From NCBI GenBank assembly GCA_020829485.1, contig JAIVFU010000031.1:8564-72563 (forward strand): a stretch of DNA of 64,000 nucleotides, written 5' to 3'. The DNA is from Nostoc sp. CHAB 5834. Its GTDB lineage: Bacteria > Cyanobacteriota > Cyanobacteriia > Cyanobacteriales > Nostocaceae. Below, piece after piece: positions 27,345-35,931 of this stretch. The notes below the pieces were generated by a model. That model did not search any database, was not told where the DNA came from, and saw only the letters and a list, made by a program, of their open reading frames with translations. Made by a program: the position numbers and the translations under genes. Positions within the stretch are counted from its first letter, which is position 1, and each line of letters begins with the position of its first letter.

Positions 27345-28217
27345 ATGATTAACGCCAAACTTGCCGCACAATCTTATCAGAACCACCAGACAATCGTTAA
27401 AATTTCAGAAAAAGTTGCTTTTGGGGGCAAAGAACTGGTAATTATTGGCGGCCCCTGCACTGTTGAAAGTTTAGAACAAATGGAGATAGTCGCCCAAAAG
27501 CTATCTACTGCATCCGTTCAAGGGTTGCGTGGCGGTGTCTACAAACCCCGCACATCTCCCTACGCTTTCCAGGGTATGGGAGAAGAAGGATTGGAAATTT
27601 TGGCAAGGGTGCGATCACATTACAATATGCCAGTTGTCACCGAAGTTATGTCAATTTCTCAAATTGAAGTAGTCGCTGCCCATGCTGATATGCTTCAAGT
27701 TGGTAGTCGCAATATGCAAAACTTCGACTTGCTCAAAGCTTTGGGACAAGCTGGTAAACCAATACTACTTAAACGTGGGTTAGCAGCGACAATTGAAGAA
27801 TTCGTTATGGCTGCTGAATATATCCTCAGCCACGGGAATGCTGATGTGGTGTTGTGCGAAAGAGGTATCCGCAGTTTCGATGATTACACCCGTAATGTCC
27901 TAGATTTAGGCGCAGTGGCAGCACTCAAACAAATAACTCACCTGCCTGTGATTGTAGATCCTTCCCATGCCGTTGGGAAACGGGAGTTAGTTGCACCTGT
28001 GGCTAGGGCTGCGATCGCTTGCGGTGCTGATGGATTAATTATTGAATGTCACCCAGAACCAGAAAAATCTGTTTCTGATGCTCGTCAAGCACTTTCTTTA
28101 GAAGATATGGTGCATCTAGTTGATAGTTTAAAGCCTGTAGCAACAGCCGTTGGGCGCAGTATATCAGAAGCGATCGGGGCGGGTTCAAAACCTGCCCCGA
28201 TTTTTTGTGCAGCTTAA
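27345..28217 (+). CDS. aroF: 3-deoxy-7-phosphoheptulonate (DAHP) synthase, type I-beta
   Basis: 290 residues. It condenses phosphoenolpyruvate with erythrose 4-phosphate, the first step of the shikimate pathway. Motifs include IIGGPCTVES, LRGGVYKPRTSPYAFQGMG, GSRNMQNFDLLKALG, PILLKRG, LCERGIRSFD, DPSHAVGKRELV and GADGLIIECHPEPEKSVSDARQ. AGGAG lies 9 bases before the ATG. There is no fused chorismate mutase or ACT regulatory domain, so feedback control may rest partly on the leader region. That region holds two aromatic leader peptides and two terminators, which suggests control by supply of charged Phe, Tyr and Trp tRNAs. Confidence 0.97.
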   Translation: MINAKLAAQSYQNHQTIVKISEKVAFGGKELVIIGGPCTVESLEQMEIVAQKLSTASVQGLRGGVYKPRTSPYAFQGMGEEGLEILARVRSHYNMPVVTEVMSISQIEVVAAHADMLQVGSRNMQNFDLLKALGQAGKPILLKRGLAATIEEFVMAAEYILSHGNADVVLCERGIRSFDDYTRNVLDLGAVAALKQITHLPVIVDPSHAVGKRELVAPVARAAIACGADGLIIECHPEPEKSVSDARQALSLEDMVHLVDSLKPVATAVGRSISEAIGAGSKPAPIFCAA

Positions 28218-28257
28218 ATTTTAGTTAAGGGAACTCCAAAAAATAAATTATTTCGCT

Positions 28258-28385
28258 TGAAGTTGTTGATTGTTGATTGTTGACTGTTGACTGTTGACTG
28301 TTGATTGTTGATTGTTGATTGTTGACTGTTGACTGTTGACTGTTGATTGTTGACTGTTGACTGTTGACTGTTGACTGTTGACTGT
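28258..28385. repeat. STRR heptamer array TTGACTG/TTGATTG
   Basis: About 18 tandem 7-mers alternating between TTGATTG and TTGACTG. Open frames through it (ONSQQST-like on the minus strand) are artefacts of the period. It follows aroF by 40 bp. Confidence 0.95.
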
Positions 28386-28480
28386 GAACAGTGGGATATT
28401 TTTTATTTGGAAGTCCCTAAGGGCGTAGTTTACTGGCGTAGGCATCGCTTTTATTAAATGTCTGAGTCAAAATATTTATT

Positions 28481-28885
28481 TTGGCTGAAAGACAAACAGC
28501 GATCGCTTTTACGAATACCTCTAGCCATCGGATACTCGTAGCTATCTTTAAGGCGCAAGCTGCTACAGACTGCGCGAAACACCGAAACGTGAAAGCAGAA
28601 GTTCCTACCGGGAAGGCGAAAGCTGCTACAGACTGCGCGAAACACCGAAACGTGAAAGCAGAAGTTCCTACCGGGAAGGCGGAAGCTGCTACAGGCTGCG
28701 CGAAACACCAAAACGGGAAGGCGGAAGCTGCTACAGGCTGCGCGAAACACCGAAACGGGAAGGCGGAAGCTGCTACAGACTGCGCGAAACACCGAAACGT
28801 GAAAGCAGAAGTTCCTACCGGAAAGGCGGAAGCTGCTACAGACTGCACAAAACACCTAAATGTGAAAACAGAAGTTAATTTTTAA
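28481..28885 (+). repeat. 63/42-bp tandem repeat array, possible repetitive small protein
   Basis: From 28556 there are six units: 63, 63, 42, 42, 63 and a final partial unit, each beginning GCTGCTACAG-CTGCGCGAAACACC. Long units encode AATDCAKHRNVKAEVPTGKA; short ones lack the VPTGK segment. Because unit lengths are multiples of three and lack stops, a 134-codon plus-strand frame and two minus-strand frames are all open. I see no ribosome binding site or conserved family, so a repeat is the safer description; coding by the plus frame remains possible. Confidence 0.7.
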
Positions 28886-29509
28886 TCAGTAACTCTTGAC
28901 TTCCTTCATTTTAAAAGGGAGTTTTTTATGTATTATGATTATTTTTGATAATTCACCTTGTTTAACTTTACTATGATTGCGATCGCTTGGGTTTGGTGCT
29001 TGGTGCGATCGCAAATCGGCAGAAGACTACAAAAAAACAAAAATAGAATTTTGTTTGTTGTAAAACATTAGCTTTAAATACTTTTATAAAATGCCCAAAA
29101 GTGAGAAGCGCTATAAAAGTTATTAGCGACTTGACATTAGCAAAATCAGAGAAGTTGCAGTGACCATTTAGAGTGGATTGCAATTTGGTTGGTTGTGTGG
29201 TTCAGGGAACAAATCTGCGTTCATTTGAATTCCTGCTGCAACCACTCTTCAGGCTTGAGCAACCATTTGGGATTCTGTTACAACAACTGACAATGCTAAA
29301 GTCCAAGTTTTAAAGACTTTGTTATTAGGAAATAGAGATTTTTCTATATCTTAAGCTATCGCTTTGTGGGTAAATATGTTCTGATTTTAACTGCTTTTGT
29401 CAGGATGCAATGTCTAACGACAACAGACTCTACTTCCCTACAACACCAAGGGTAAACAACTACATCAAGCTTACGACCCATCAATTAAATCATTGTAGGA
29501 AACACAACC
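28886..29509. other. intergenic region before the nifH fragment
   Basis: No supported gene. The last 100 bases before 29510 look like the upstream sequence carried along with the nifH start (AGGAAACACAACC before the ATG). The rest shows no structure I can assign. Confidence 0.4.
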
Positions 29510-29647
29510 ATGACTGACGAAAAGATTAGACAAATAGCTTTCTATGGTAAAGGCGGTATTGGGGACTTTTGCAAGAGGTCTATAGTAAGAAAGTTAAACC
29601 TTTGGGATCAAGTTACAAACGATAAGTCTAGATATGGCTACTTTTAA
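29510..29647 (+). pseudogene. nifH: nifH/vnfH 5' fragment (nitrogenase reductase relic)
   Basis: The first 18 codons encode MTDEKIRQIAFYGKGGIG, the N-terminus of the nitrogenase iron protein up to the P-loop (normally GKGGIGKST). The sequence then switches abruptly to unrelated codons (DFCKRSIVRK) and stops at 29645. The ribosome binding site TAGGA is retained. Lys at position 5 resembles VnfH or NifH2-type copies as much as NifH1. The junction sequence GACTTTTGCAAGAGGTCT looks like the end of a mobile element, which probably caused the truncation. Confidence 0.85.
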
Positions 29648-29685
29648 ATAGCTTTGTCCAGACATTATCGAGTGCTGACTTCTAG

Positions 29686-30354
29686 TTAAATACCCAAAGC
29701 TGCTCGTGTTTGGGGGCCCACAGTACCATCTACAAGTAGACTTTTACTTGCCTGAAAGCTTCGGACTTTGTTAACAGTTTCTTGACCGTAAATTCCATCA
29801 ACTCTGAGATTACCTAAAGCTGTTTGAACATCTCTTACAAGCTGACCTCTAGAACCACGAGTAAGAATGACTGAACCGCCAACACCACCAGGTCTAGTTA
29901 CAAGAGGATCGTTAGGTCTATCACCAACCCATCGAGCAAAAACGTATCTACCCGTAGAAAGCCTAGCAAAACCGTTTTCATACCTTTCAATTGCTGGAAG
30001 TGTTGTGCCATTTGGTACACAATCCACGTGTGAGTAGTTAGTGCTTGGGCCTGTACGGATACGCAAACAACTGCCGTTAGTCCTGACGAATGCAGCCGTA
30101 CTTATTTGAATTTGGGCAGCAGCAATAAGTAATACACCAACGCCAGCTAAAGCTAACCAAGCTGAAGATTTAAGCAGTTTTTTCCAATTATATTTAGCTT
30201 TAGTGATTCCAGATGCTTCTTCTTTAGTAATAACTATGTCAGAAGATTTAAGAGGTTTTTTGCTATCTAATTGAGATTTAGACGGATTATATTTGATGTT
30301 TCGAGATGCCTTTTCTTGAGCAATAAACATCTCAGAATAAGCAAGATATTCCAT
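29686..30354 (-). CDS. membrane-anchored SH3b/peptidoglycan-binding protein
   Basis: 222 residues. A cytoplasmic N-terminus of about 65 residues is followed by one membrane helix (SAWLALAGVGVLLIAAAQIQI), then a bacterial SH3 domain (CLRIRTGPSTNYSHVDCVPNG) and a C-terminal PG_binding_1 domain (RGQLVRDVQTALGNLRVDGIYGQETVNKVRSFQ). The outside part should bind cell wall. No catalytic domain is visible. It is monocistronic, lying 38 bp beyond the nifH relic in convergent orientation. Confidence 0.88.
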   Translation of the reverse strand: MEYLAYSEMFIAQEKASRNIKYNPSKSQLDSKKPLKSSDIVITKEEASGITKAKYNWKKLLKSSAWLALAGVGVLLIAAAQIQISTAAFVRTNGSCLRIRTGPSTNYSHVDCVPNGTTLPAIERYENGFARLSTGRYVFARWVGDRPNDPLVTRPGGVGGSVILTRGSRGQLVRDVQTALGNLRVDGIYGQETVNKVRSFQASKSLLVDGTVGPQTRAALGI

Positions 30355-30509
30355 AATGCACCCCTTTATATGAAAAAATGAGTAGTCACAGAGAACTATT
30401 TTAGTTTTCTCTGTATTTACTCTTAGTATATTTTATATCTCTGTGTTTTTGAAAGGTTTTTGCTGGTAGTGCAGTTAAAAAAAAATAAAATTAATCTGAG
30501 TTCGACAAA

Positions 30510-30596
30510 CCTCTCCCTATCTTGAACTTTAGTTCAAAGCTGATCCCTCTCCGAGTCGGAGAGGGATGATTTTGTTTAGGAAAATCAGGGAGAGGT
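30510..30596. repeat. multi-hairpin fold-back repeat, copy 2
   Basis: Outer arms CCTCTCCCT and AGGGAGAGG, central palindrome CCCTCTCCGA-GTCGGAGAGGG, a left hairpin CTTGAACTTTAGTTCAAAG and a right hairpin GATTTTGTTTAGGAAAATC. The whole 87 bp folds into a cruciform-like structure, and the right end runs into TCTTTTT. Confidence 0.85.
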
Positions 30597-30621
30597 CTTT
30601 TTGATTGAGTGATGTATACCC

Positions 30622-30866
30622 GTAAGGGCACGGCAGTGCCCATTGGTGTCAACTTAACGTGAAACCCTTGTCGAGACGTGATATTCAGTTCTCTAGCTTT
30701 CCATTACTCAACGCGTCACCCCACCCTAACCCTCCCCGTATGTATTGGAGAGGGAACTGGATTTCTTTTTTCCCCCAATGCATCGGGGGGATTAAGGGGG
30801 GTAAAACGCTTGTGGGACATGCATTTTAGCTTAAGTTGACACGTATGGGCAGTGCCGTGCCCCTAC
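30622..30866. mobile_element. 245-bp MITE-like element with 32-bp ends
   Basis: Left end GTAAGGGCACGGCAGTGCCC with GTGTCAACTTAA following, and the right end is its complement (GGGCAGTGCCGTGCCCCTAC preceded by TTAAGTTGACAC), with a few mismatches. The interior contains a copy of the CCCTAACCCTCCCCG repeat (30719-30815). No target duplication is obvious. No coding. Confidence 0.65.
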
Positions 30867-31633
30867 TTGCGATTTAACGTTGTACTGCATCTGAATGGGA
30901 ACTGCTATAAAAGATTCCTACAAAAATGCGATATCTACGACGGGCTACCCCAACGCCCTGATTTATGATAAAAATCACTAGTACAAGTCGGCGGAAATAA
31001 ACCTACCATTTCATTACAGCCAGAAAGCCCAAAATTAAAGCATACGTGACTTTTGACTTCCCCAAGGGGGCTGACTTCCGCTTTGCGGTAATAGGCGTTG
31101 GCATAATCTGTAGTAAACATCGCATTTTTAAAATAAAATTTAGTTGAAGCCTTCTTGCTTAGTGGCTCCTTCCTTTTGTAAATGCCATTTTGATCCATAC
31201 TTTACTAAATCTTAATGGAACTAACTGGCAAGCGTCTTTCCGGTGTCGGACATAGTAAGGTAAAATCATTCACTAGCGATCGCACTTTGACTAATTCCCC
31301 AGCAACCGACATCTATCTAAAGGTTGAGAGCAAAATAATACAAATTGCGTAGCAAAATAGCCCGCCTCAGAATTCATTCTGAGTCTACTTTGAATTTCAT
31401 AAGCTTTCATTGGCGGACTCTTTTTGCCAAAGATTATAGTGTAGAGAAATTTTGTGCTGCTTTTATAGACGAAAATAATTGCTGGTAGCAATTATGTATG
31501 AAGATGCGCTAAATCATATTTAAGTAGAAGAAGGGAGTAAAACGAATCGCAAAGGATGCAAAAAAAGAAAGAAGTTAAAATGGTTTGGTGCAGCCTCACA
31601 AAGAAATGCTATGAGGAGGAGAAAATAGATAAT
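30867..31633. other. repeat-rich non-coding region
   Basis: Contains a decayed GCGATATCTACGACGGGCTACC repeat near 30930 and a dispersed repeat at 31497-31603 (inverted copy of 7974-8080). Minus-strand frames of 87 and 66 codons exist at 30935-31198 and 31291-31491, but they run through repeats and match nothing I know; I do not call them genes. Confidence 0.5.
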
Positions 31634-31672
31634 TAAAAAGCAGTAGTTTAATACGAAATTAAACCACTGCTG
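31634..31672 (-). terminator. intrinsic terminator after nrdJ
   Basis: Minus strand: CAGCAGTGGTTTAAT, loop TTCGT, ATTAAACTACTGCT, then TTTT. It lies 52 bp beyond the nrdJ stop. Confidence 0.8.
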
Positions 31673-31723
31673 TTTATTGTAATAGATAAATAGTGACTAC
31701 TCTAAGTTGATAGTCATTTCACC

Positions 31724-34334
31724 TTATGAGCTTGGTTGCTGATCTGGAAACATACACTTATCAGAATCGCAACCACTAGGGCCAGCCTCTGCCATTTCGC
31801 CTAAATCGTAGCGGCTTAAAACTGCACAGAAATCATCTGTTTTCCGCCGTGCTTTCACCTCTTGATTCAAGCGCTCGTAGGTTAGTTTGTCTATTGGTTC
31901 AAATGGCAAACGTGGGAATGATTGCAAATCATCAAAACGAGCTAAAAGAGCGGCTGAAATATATCCTTCATCATTCTGGATGGTTTCGTAGATGCGCTGT
32001 CCTAAAGGTTCGATTTCATCAGAACGAAGTTCTAAAGTTGCTGATGTGTTGTGAGTCACATACCAACGTTGAACCTGAAGGACAAAATCAAATTGGGCTA
32101 AGACTGAAAACTTAGAAACATCAATTTGATCAGCACCTGGTAAATCAGCCCAAGATACAGAAACAGGAATTTCTACTAACCATTCACTCACCCGTGAATC
32201 AAAGGGATCGTTGAGCAAATTACCTTGCTCATCTTTATCTGATTGCGAGGGAATGACGTTATAACCATAGTCAATACAAGCTAAGGCTACTGGGTCATTT
32301 TTGCCGAAGGTGATGCGGCGAATAAATCTTTGCGCTTTTGGGGGATGCCATCCTGAACTAGCATTAGTTAATAATGCCTTCGTGCCACTGGGTTGGACTG
32401 TGGTACAGCGATTTGGACGTTTGAAATTATGGCGATCGCAGTATTTCCAAACTACCCGATGTACAATATTTTTCCAGGAAATTAGATATTTTTCTTCCTC
32501 ACGCTTGAAAGCTAATCCTTGTGCAGTTGCGGGTCTTCCTTGTTCCCACCAGCGCAGCCAATCAACACCAAAAGCATGGACAAAGAAATCAAATAAACCT
32601 GTAAAAGAAACTCCTACAATCGGATCTAATTCACGGCTGTATTGATAGCGTGGTTCCAGGAATTTGTGATTTAAAAGTGCTGCTACAGATAGCGCCCCAG
32701 CAGTGAAAGCCTCCTCTTGTTCTTTGTAGTTATGTGGGTCGATTTGATTGAGGTGAACCTCTGACAAATTGCAGTGAAAATTACTGCCGATGATTTCCTT
32801 TCTTTGTTACCCTAGAGGCTTTTTATCCCCTAGTTCTACTGCTTAATTATTTGCAGTAGCTCCGCGTACCTTTTGCAGATGTGACTTCAGATAATAAAAG
32901 TGCTTTTCACATCCGCCCCCGCACTCTTGGAGAGATTATATTCTAGACAACAATTTTGGATGTAATCTAGTTTCACTCTCTACGCTGTACGGTGTCAAAG
33001 GCTTTTTAGTTCCTTTGATTACCACGGGATTAGCATCTCAGCTTTCCCCGTTTTTGCGAGGTTTTTAACGTGAGGCAAAATCAATTACCACACGGATTTA
33101 GCCCATAACGAGCTAACCGATGTTCTAGCTCATTAGCATCAAGCTGAGGATAGCGTTCCTGTAACCACTGTTTTGCTGTTCCTTGTTCATAAGCTTGCAA
33201 AAAATTAACTTTCAGAGCTTGTGTTGGCAGTAAATCAATGTTCGATCGCGCTACGGCTTCACCAGCCCATTGAATTGCTCCCTCGCCACTATAATATTGT
33301 TTGCGAACAGCGTTAAGACATTCTTCTAAGGTTGGCTTGCGGTGAAAAACTCTCGTATGGTTTGCCATCCTGAGTGCATCACGCTCTGGATCAATTCGCC
33401 AGTTGCCACTTTCATCTTGCTGCCATAAGTTATCTTTGGCATCAGCAAACAAACTATCTTCGCTAGAACCTTGCCTCATGCCAGCTGAGCGCCTAATATT
33501 ACCGGCAACAATTGTGACAGCAGCTTGATCAATTAATAGACAGCATTCAACTGAATTTAATTGTCGTCCTAAAGCTTTATTCAGGATAGATGCACAACGC
33601 TGATAAAGTCCCGGCAATTTCACAGGATTAGCAACTCCTCCAAAGCCGTTGAGAGTTTCTCCTGCTTTTCGGACATCACTGATATCAACTAATACTTGTA
33701 CAGACGTAAAATTTTGCGTCTCTACCTTGTCAAATCGTTCATTAGTGGAGAGTTCTAAGAGGGCTTGATATGATTCAACCCAACCTTCACGGCTATCTCC
33801 AACGTGAATAGTGACGTTATTGCCTTCTATATGAGTTTGAGTATATTCACGCCGTTGTTGGACAGGAGTGCTGCCAATTTCGCCTTGGACAGTGACATTC
33901 AGTTGATTACGGATGGGGGGCAACTGGTTAATAAATTGTGGTTCTATGACGGCTCCAGTACCACAGCCCATCATTGCCAAATCCATCATTAATCCGAAGG
34001 CACTCCAGTCTTCGAGATTGGTGGAGGTGCAATTATAAGCCCCGGAAAAATTCTTTGGCTTGGTTATCCAGTCTGTACCACCAACCCACAACCAGCGCCC
34101 ACTGGGCATAGCTTTCAAGTTGCGCTGCATCCTATCCAGGATGACAGCTTCTTCTTGAGTTAGCTTTCCCAACTCGACTAAGCCGAGTAGAGTGCGATCG
34201 CATACTTCATCCCATGTTTCCCTTAGTCCCGCCTTTGTTCGGCGGCTATAGGTTCTAAAAAATACGGGATTAGCAGCCGGTGCAGTTTCAGGAAACTTTG
34301 CACTCTGGCGTTTTCTTTCGAGTTCTCGAACCAT
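31724..34334 (-). CDS. nrdJ: class II (adenosylcobalamin-dependent) ribonucleotide reductase, split by an intron
   Basis: Joined exons 34334-33087 and 32797-31724 give 773 residues, normal for monomeric class II reductase, which reduces ribonucleoside triphosphates. Exon 1 carries FPETAPAANPVFFRTYSRR, PSGRWLWVGGTDW, YNCTSTNLEDWSAF and GCGTGAVIEPQF and ends in LNPCG. Exon 2 resumes with EIIGSNFHCNLSEVHL, restoring the conserved active-site NPCGE motif exactly, and ends with the redox-active C-terminal pair region CDSDKCMFPDQQ. Without splicing, translation would stop one codon after NPCG. A terminator follows. No intein is present. Confidence 0.92.
32798..33086 (-). ncRNA. putative group I intron in nrdJ (289 nt, no ORF)
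   Basis: The 5' exon ends in ...CCGTGTGGT and the intron ends in ...AAAGAAAG; a U at the end of exon 1 and a G at the end of the intron are the group I rule. Core-like elements are visible: CGGGGAAAGCTGAG with CTAATCCCGTGG (P4-P6 side), and ACAGCGTAGAG with AAGGTACGCGG, whose GCGTA/TACGC pairing fits P7. It carries no homing endonuclease. Group I introns in cyanobacterial ribonucleotide reductase genes have been reported before. Confidence 0.8.
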
Positions 34335-34548
34335 ATACTAAGTGTCTTGCGTTCTTGTTGCGTGCGGACAGATTATGACTATACGCCAAGTAGTTTGAGT
34401 ATTAAAGATTGTCAAATTGTCCACTTTACGCTAGCTATAGTCCGTACTATTTGCAACAGAAATTTATAATGTATAATATCCCTCACTATTGAGTATGATC
34501 TTAATATAAAGTTTTAATTAGCACGTATACTTTCTAAGTATTTTTAAA

Positions 34549-35058
34549 ATGATCAATATCCGTTGTGAAACTCTGCCAGACTACACAGTAATAGCTGAGG
34601 TGAATACATTAGCCTTTGGGCAAGAAAATGAGGCTAGACTTGTAGAAGAAATTCGCAGTTCTGACCGCTATATTCCAGAACTTTCTCTAGTTGCAGAGAT
34701 TGAAAATGTTGTAGTCGGTCATATTTTATTCAGCTACATTGATTTAGTGAGTGAAGAAACACTACAGGTTCTCGGTTTAGCACCTTTGGCAGTTCATCCA
34801 AAGTTTCAAAGACAGGGTATTGGTAGCGCACTAATAAAAGCAGGGTTAGAAATAGCAGAGGCAAAGAAAGAAGCCATAGTAATTGTACTAGGTCATCCCG
34901 AATTTTATACTCGCTTTGGCTTTCAGCCTTCTGTTGTTTATGAAATTGAGTCTCCCTTTCCAGTACCAGAGGAATTCTTCATGGTTAAACAACTGCAAAG
35001 TTATCAGGAAAGTTACAAAGGCAAGGTTGTTTATCCATCTGCTTTTGATGGGGTGTAG
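34549..35058 (+). CDS. GNAT family N-acetyltransferase (YhbS-like)
   Basis: 169 residues. The acetyl-CoA-binding motif is LAVHPKFQRQGIGSALIKAGLE (R/QxxGxG/A form RQGIGS), preceded by VVGHILFSYIDL and followed by VIVLGHPEFYTRFGFQPS, typical of the YhbS branch. The acceptor substrate is unknown. It is monocistronic, 124 bp before a Uma2 gene and divergent from nrdJ. Confidence 0.9.
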   Translation: MINIRCETLPDYTVIAEVNTLAFGQENEARLVEEIRSSDRYIPELSLVAEIENVVVGHILFSYIDLVSEETLQVLGLAPLAVHPKFQRQGIGSALIKAGLEIAEAKKEAIVIVLGHPEFYTRFGFQPSVVYEIESPFPVPEEFFMVKQLQSYQESYKGKVVYPSAFDGV

Positions 35059-35182
35059 TATTACTTCCGACTAATCAAGAATTCAGGAAGTTGAAAAAAT
35101 GCTATTCTGCCTATATTACTTGTGTCATCTCCAGCAAAAGAATTAGAATAACCTTGAGCTTTCAATTTCTAAAGTTTGAGCT

Positions 35183-35812
35183 ATGTTTGCATTAGTCTCG
35201 CTTGAGAAAATTCAGCTACCTGCGGGAGCAGTTGTGCGGTTGCCTGCAACCTGGCAAGATTATCAAAGTTTGTGTCAGCAACGAGGTGGCAATTCAATTC
35301 CTCGCATAAAATACCAAGATGGAGAAGTCTTACTCATGTCTCCTCTTCCCAAACATGGACGTGATGCCCATTTAATCGCAAATATCATTACAGTTCTGCT
35401 GGATTATGTTGGACGTGAGTACGATGCTTTTACTCCTGTGACAATGGAATTACCAGAGGAGAGTGGAATCGAACCAGACTATTGTTTTTACATTGATCAT
35501 TGGGAAGCTGTATCTGGTAAAGAACGAATTGACTGGAGTGTTGATCCTCCTCCTGATTTGGTGCTGGAAATTGATGTAACGAGTTATTCTGATGTAAATG
35601 ATTACCTCCCTTATCAAGTTCCAGAAGTCTGGCTATACCGCAAAAAACAACTGTGTATTTATCAGTTACAAGGTACAGAATATCTTGCTCAAACTAAAAG
35701 CCAATATTTCCCAGATATAAACCTCCAGGATATAGTTGCCAGATGTTTTGAAGTTGCCTACGATCGCAATACCAGTGCCGCAATTCGTGAACTCAAACAG
35801 CGCTTAGGTTGA
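35183..35812 (+). CDS. Uma2 (DUF820) family endonuclease-like protein
   Basis: 209 residues. Uma2 proteins have a PD-(D/E)XK fold and are greatly expanded in cyanobacteria; no function is established for most. Key stretches are PRIKYQDGEVLLMSPLPKHG, ESGIEPDYCFYI (conserved EPD) and PDLVLEIDVTSYS (the ExD-type catalytic strand), followed by YQVPEVWLYRKKQLCIYQL. All are intact. The neighbour relation to the GNAT gene is probably incidental. Confidence 0.9.
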   Translation: MFALVSLEKIQLPAGAVVRLPATWQDYQSLCQQRGGNSIPRIKYQDGEVLLMSPLPKHGRDAHLIANIITVLLDYVGREYDAFTPVTMELPEESGIEPDYCFYIDHWEAVSGKERIDWSVDPPPDLVLEIDVTSYSDVNDYLPYQVPEVWLYRKKQLCIYQLQGTEYLAQTKSQYFPDINLQDIVARCFEVAYDRNTSAAIRELKQRLG

Positions 35813-35931
35813 AGAAGAGGAAGGGCAGCAGGGAGATAGGCTGTTCACATTTAAATTGCATAAGCTGGGCGGGCAAGATGCCCACCCCACAAGAGTTATA
35901 TTTAATAAGGGTTATACAAATTAGATGTTTT

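Noticed and set aside
28248..28445. Minus-strand frame of 65 codons through the TTGACTG heptamers
   Set aside because: It is an artefact of a 7-bp tandem repeat without stops and encodes only a QQSTVNS periodic sequence.
28417..28855. Two minus-strand frames of 143 and 133 codons
   Set aside because: They are shadows of the 63/42-bp tandem repeat; long open frames arise on both strands because units are multiples of three.
30935..31491. Two small minus-strand frames (87 and 66 codons)
   Set aside because: They cross dispersed repeats, lack ribosome binding sites and match no family known to me.
32768..33080. nrdJ as a pseudogene split into two parts
   Set aside because: The exons join exactly in frame at NPCG/E with group I splice-site bases, so a functional spliced gene is the better reading.
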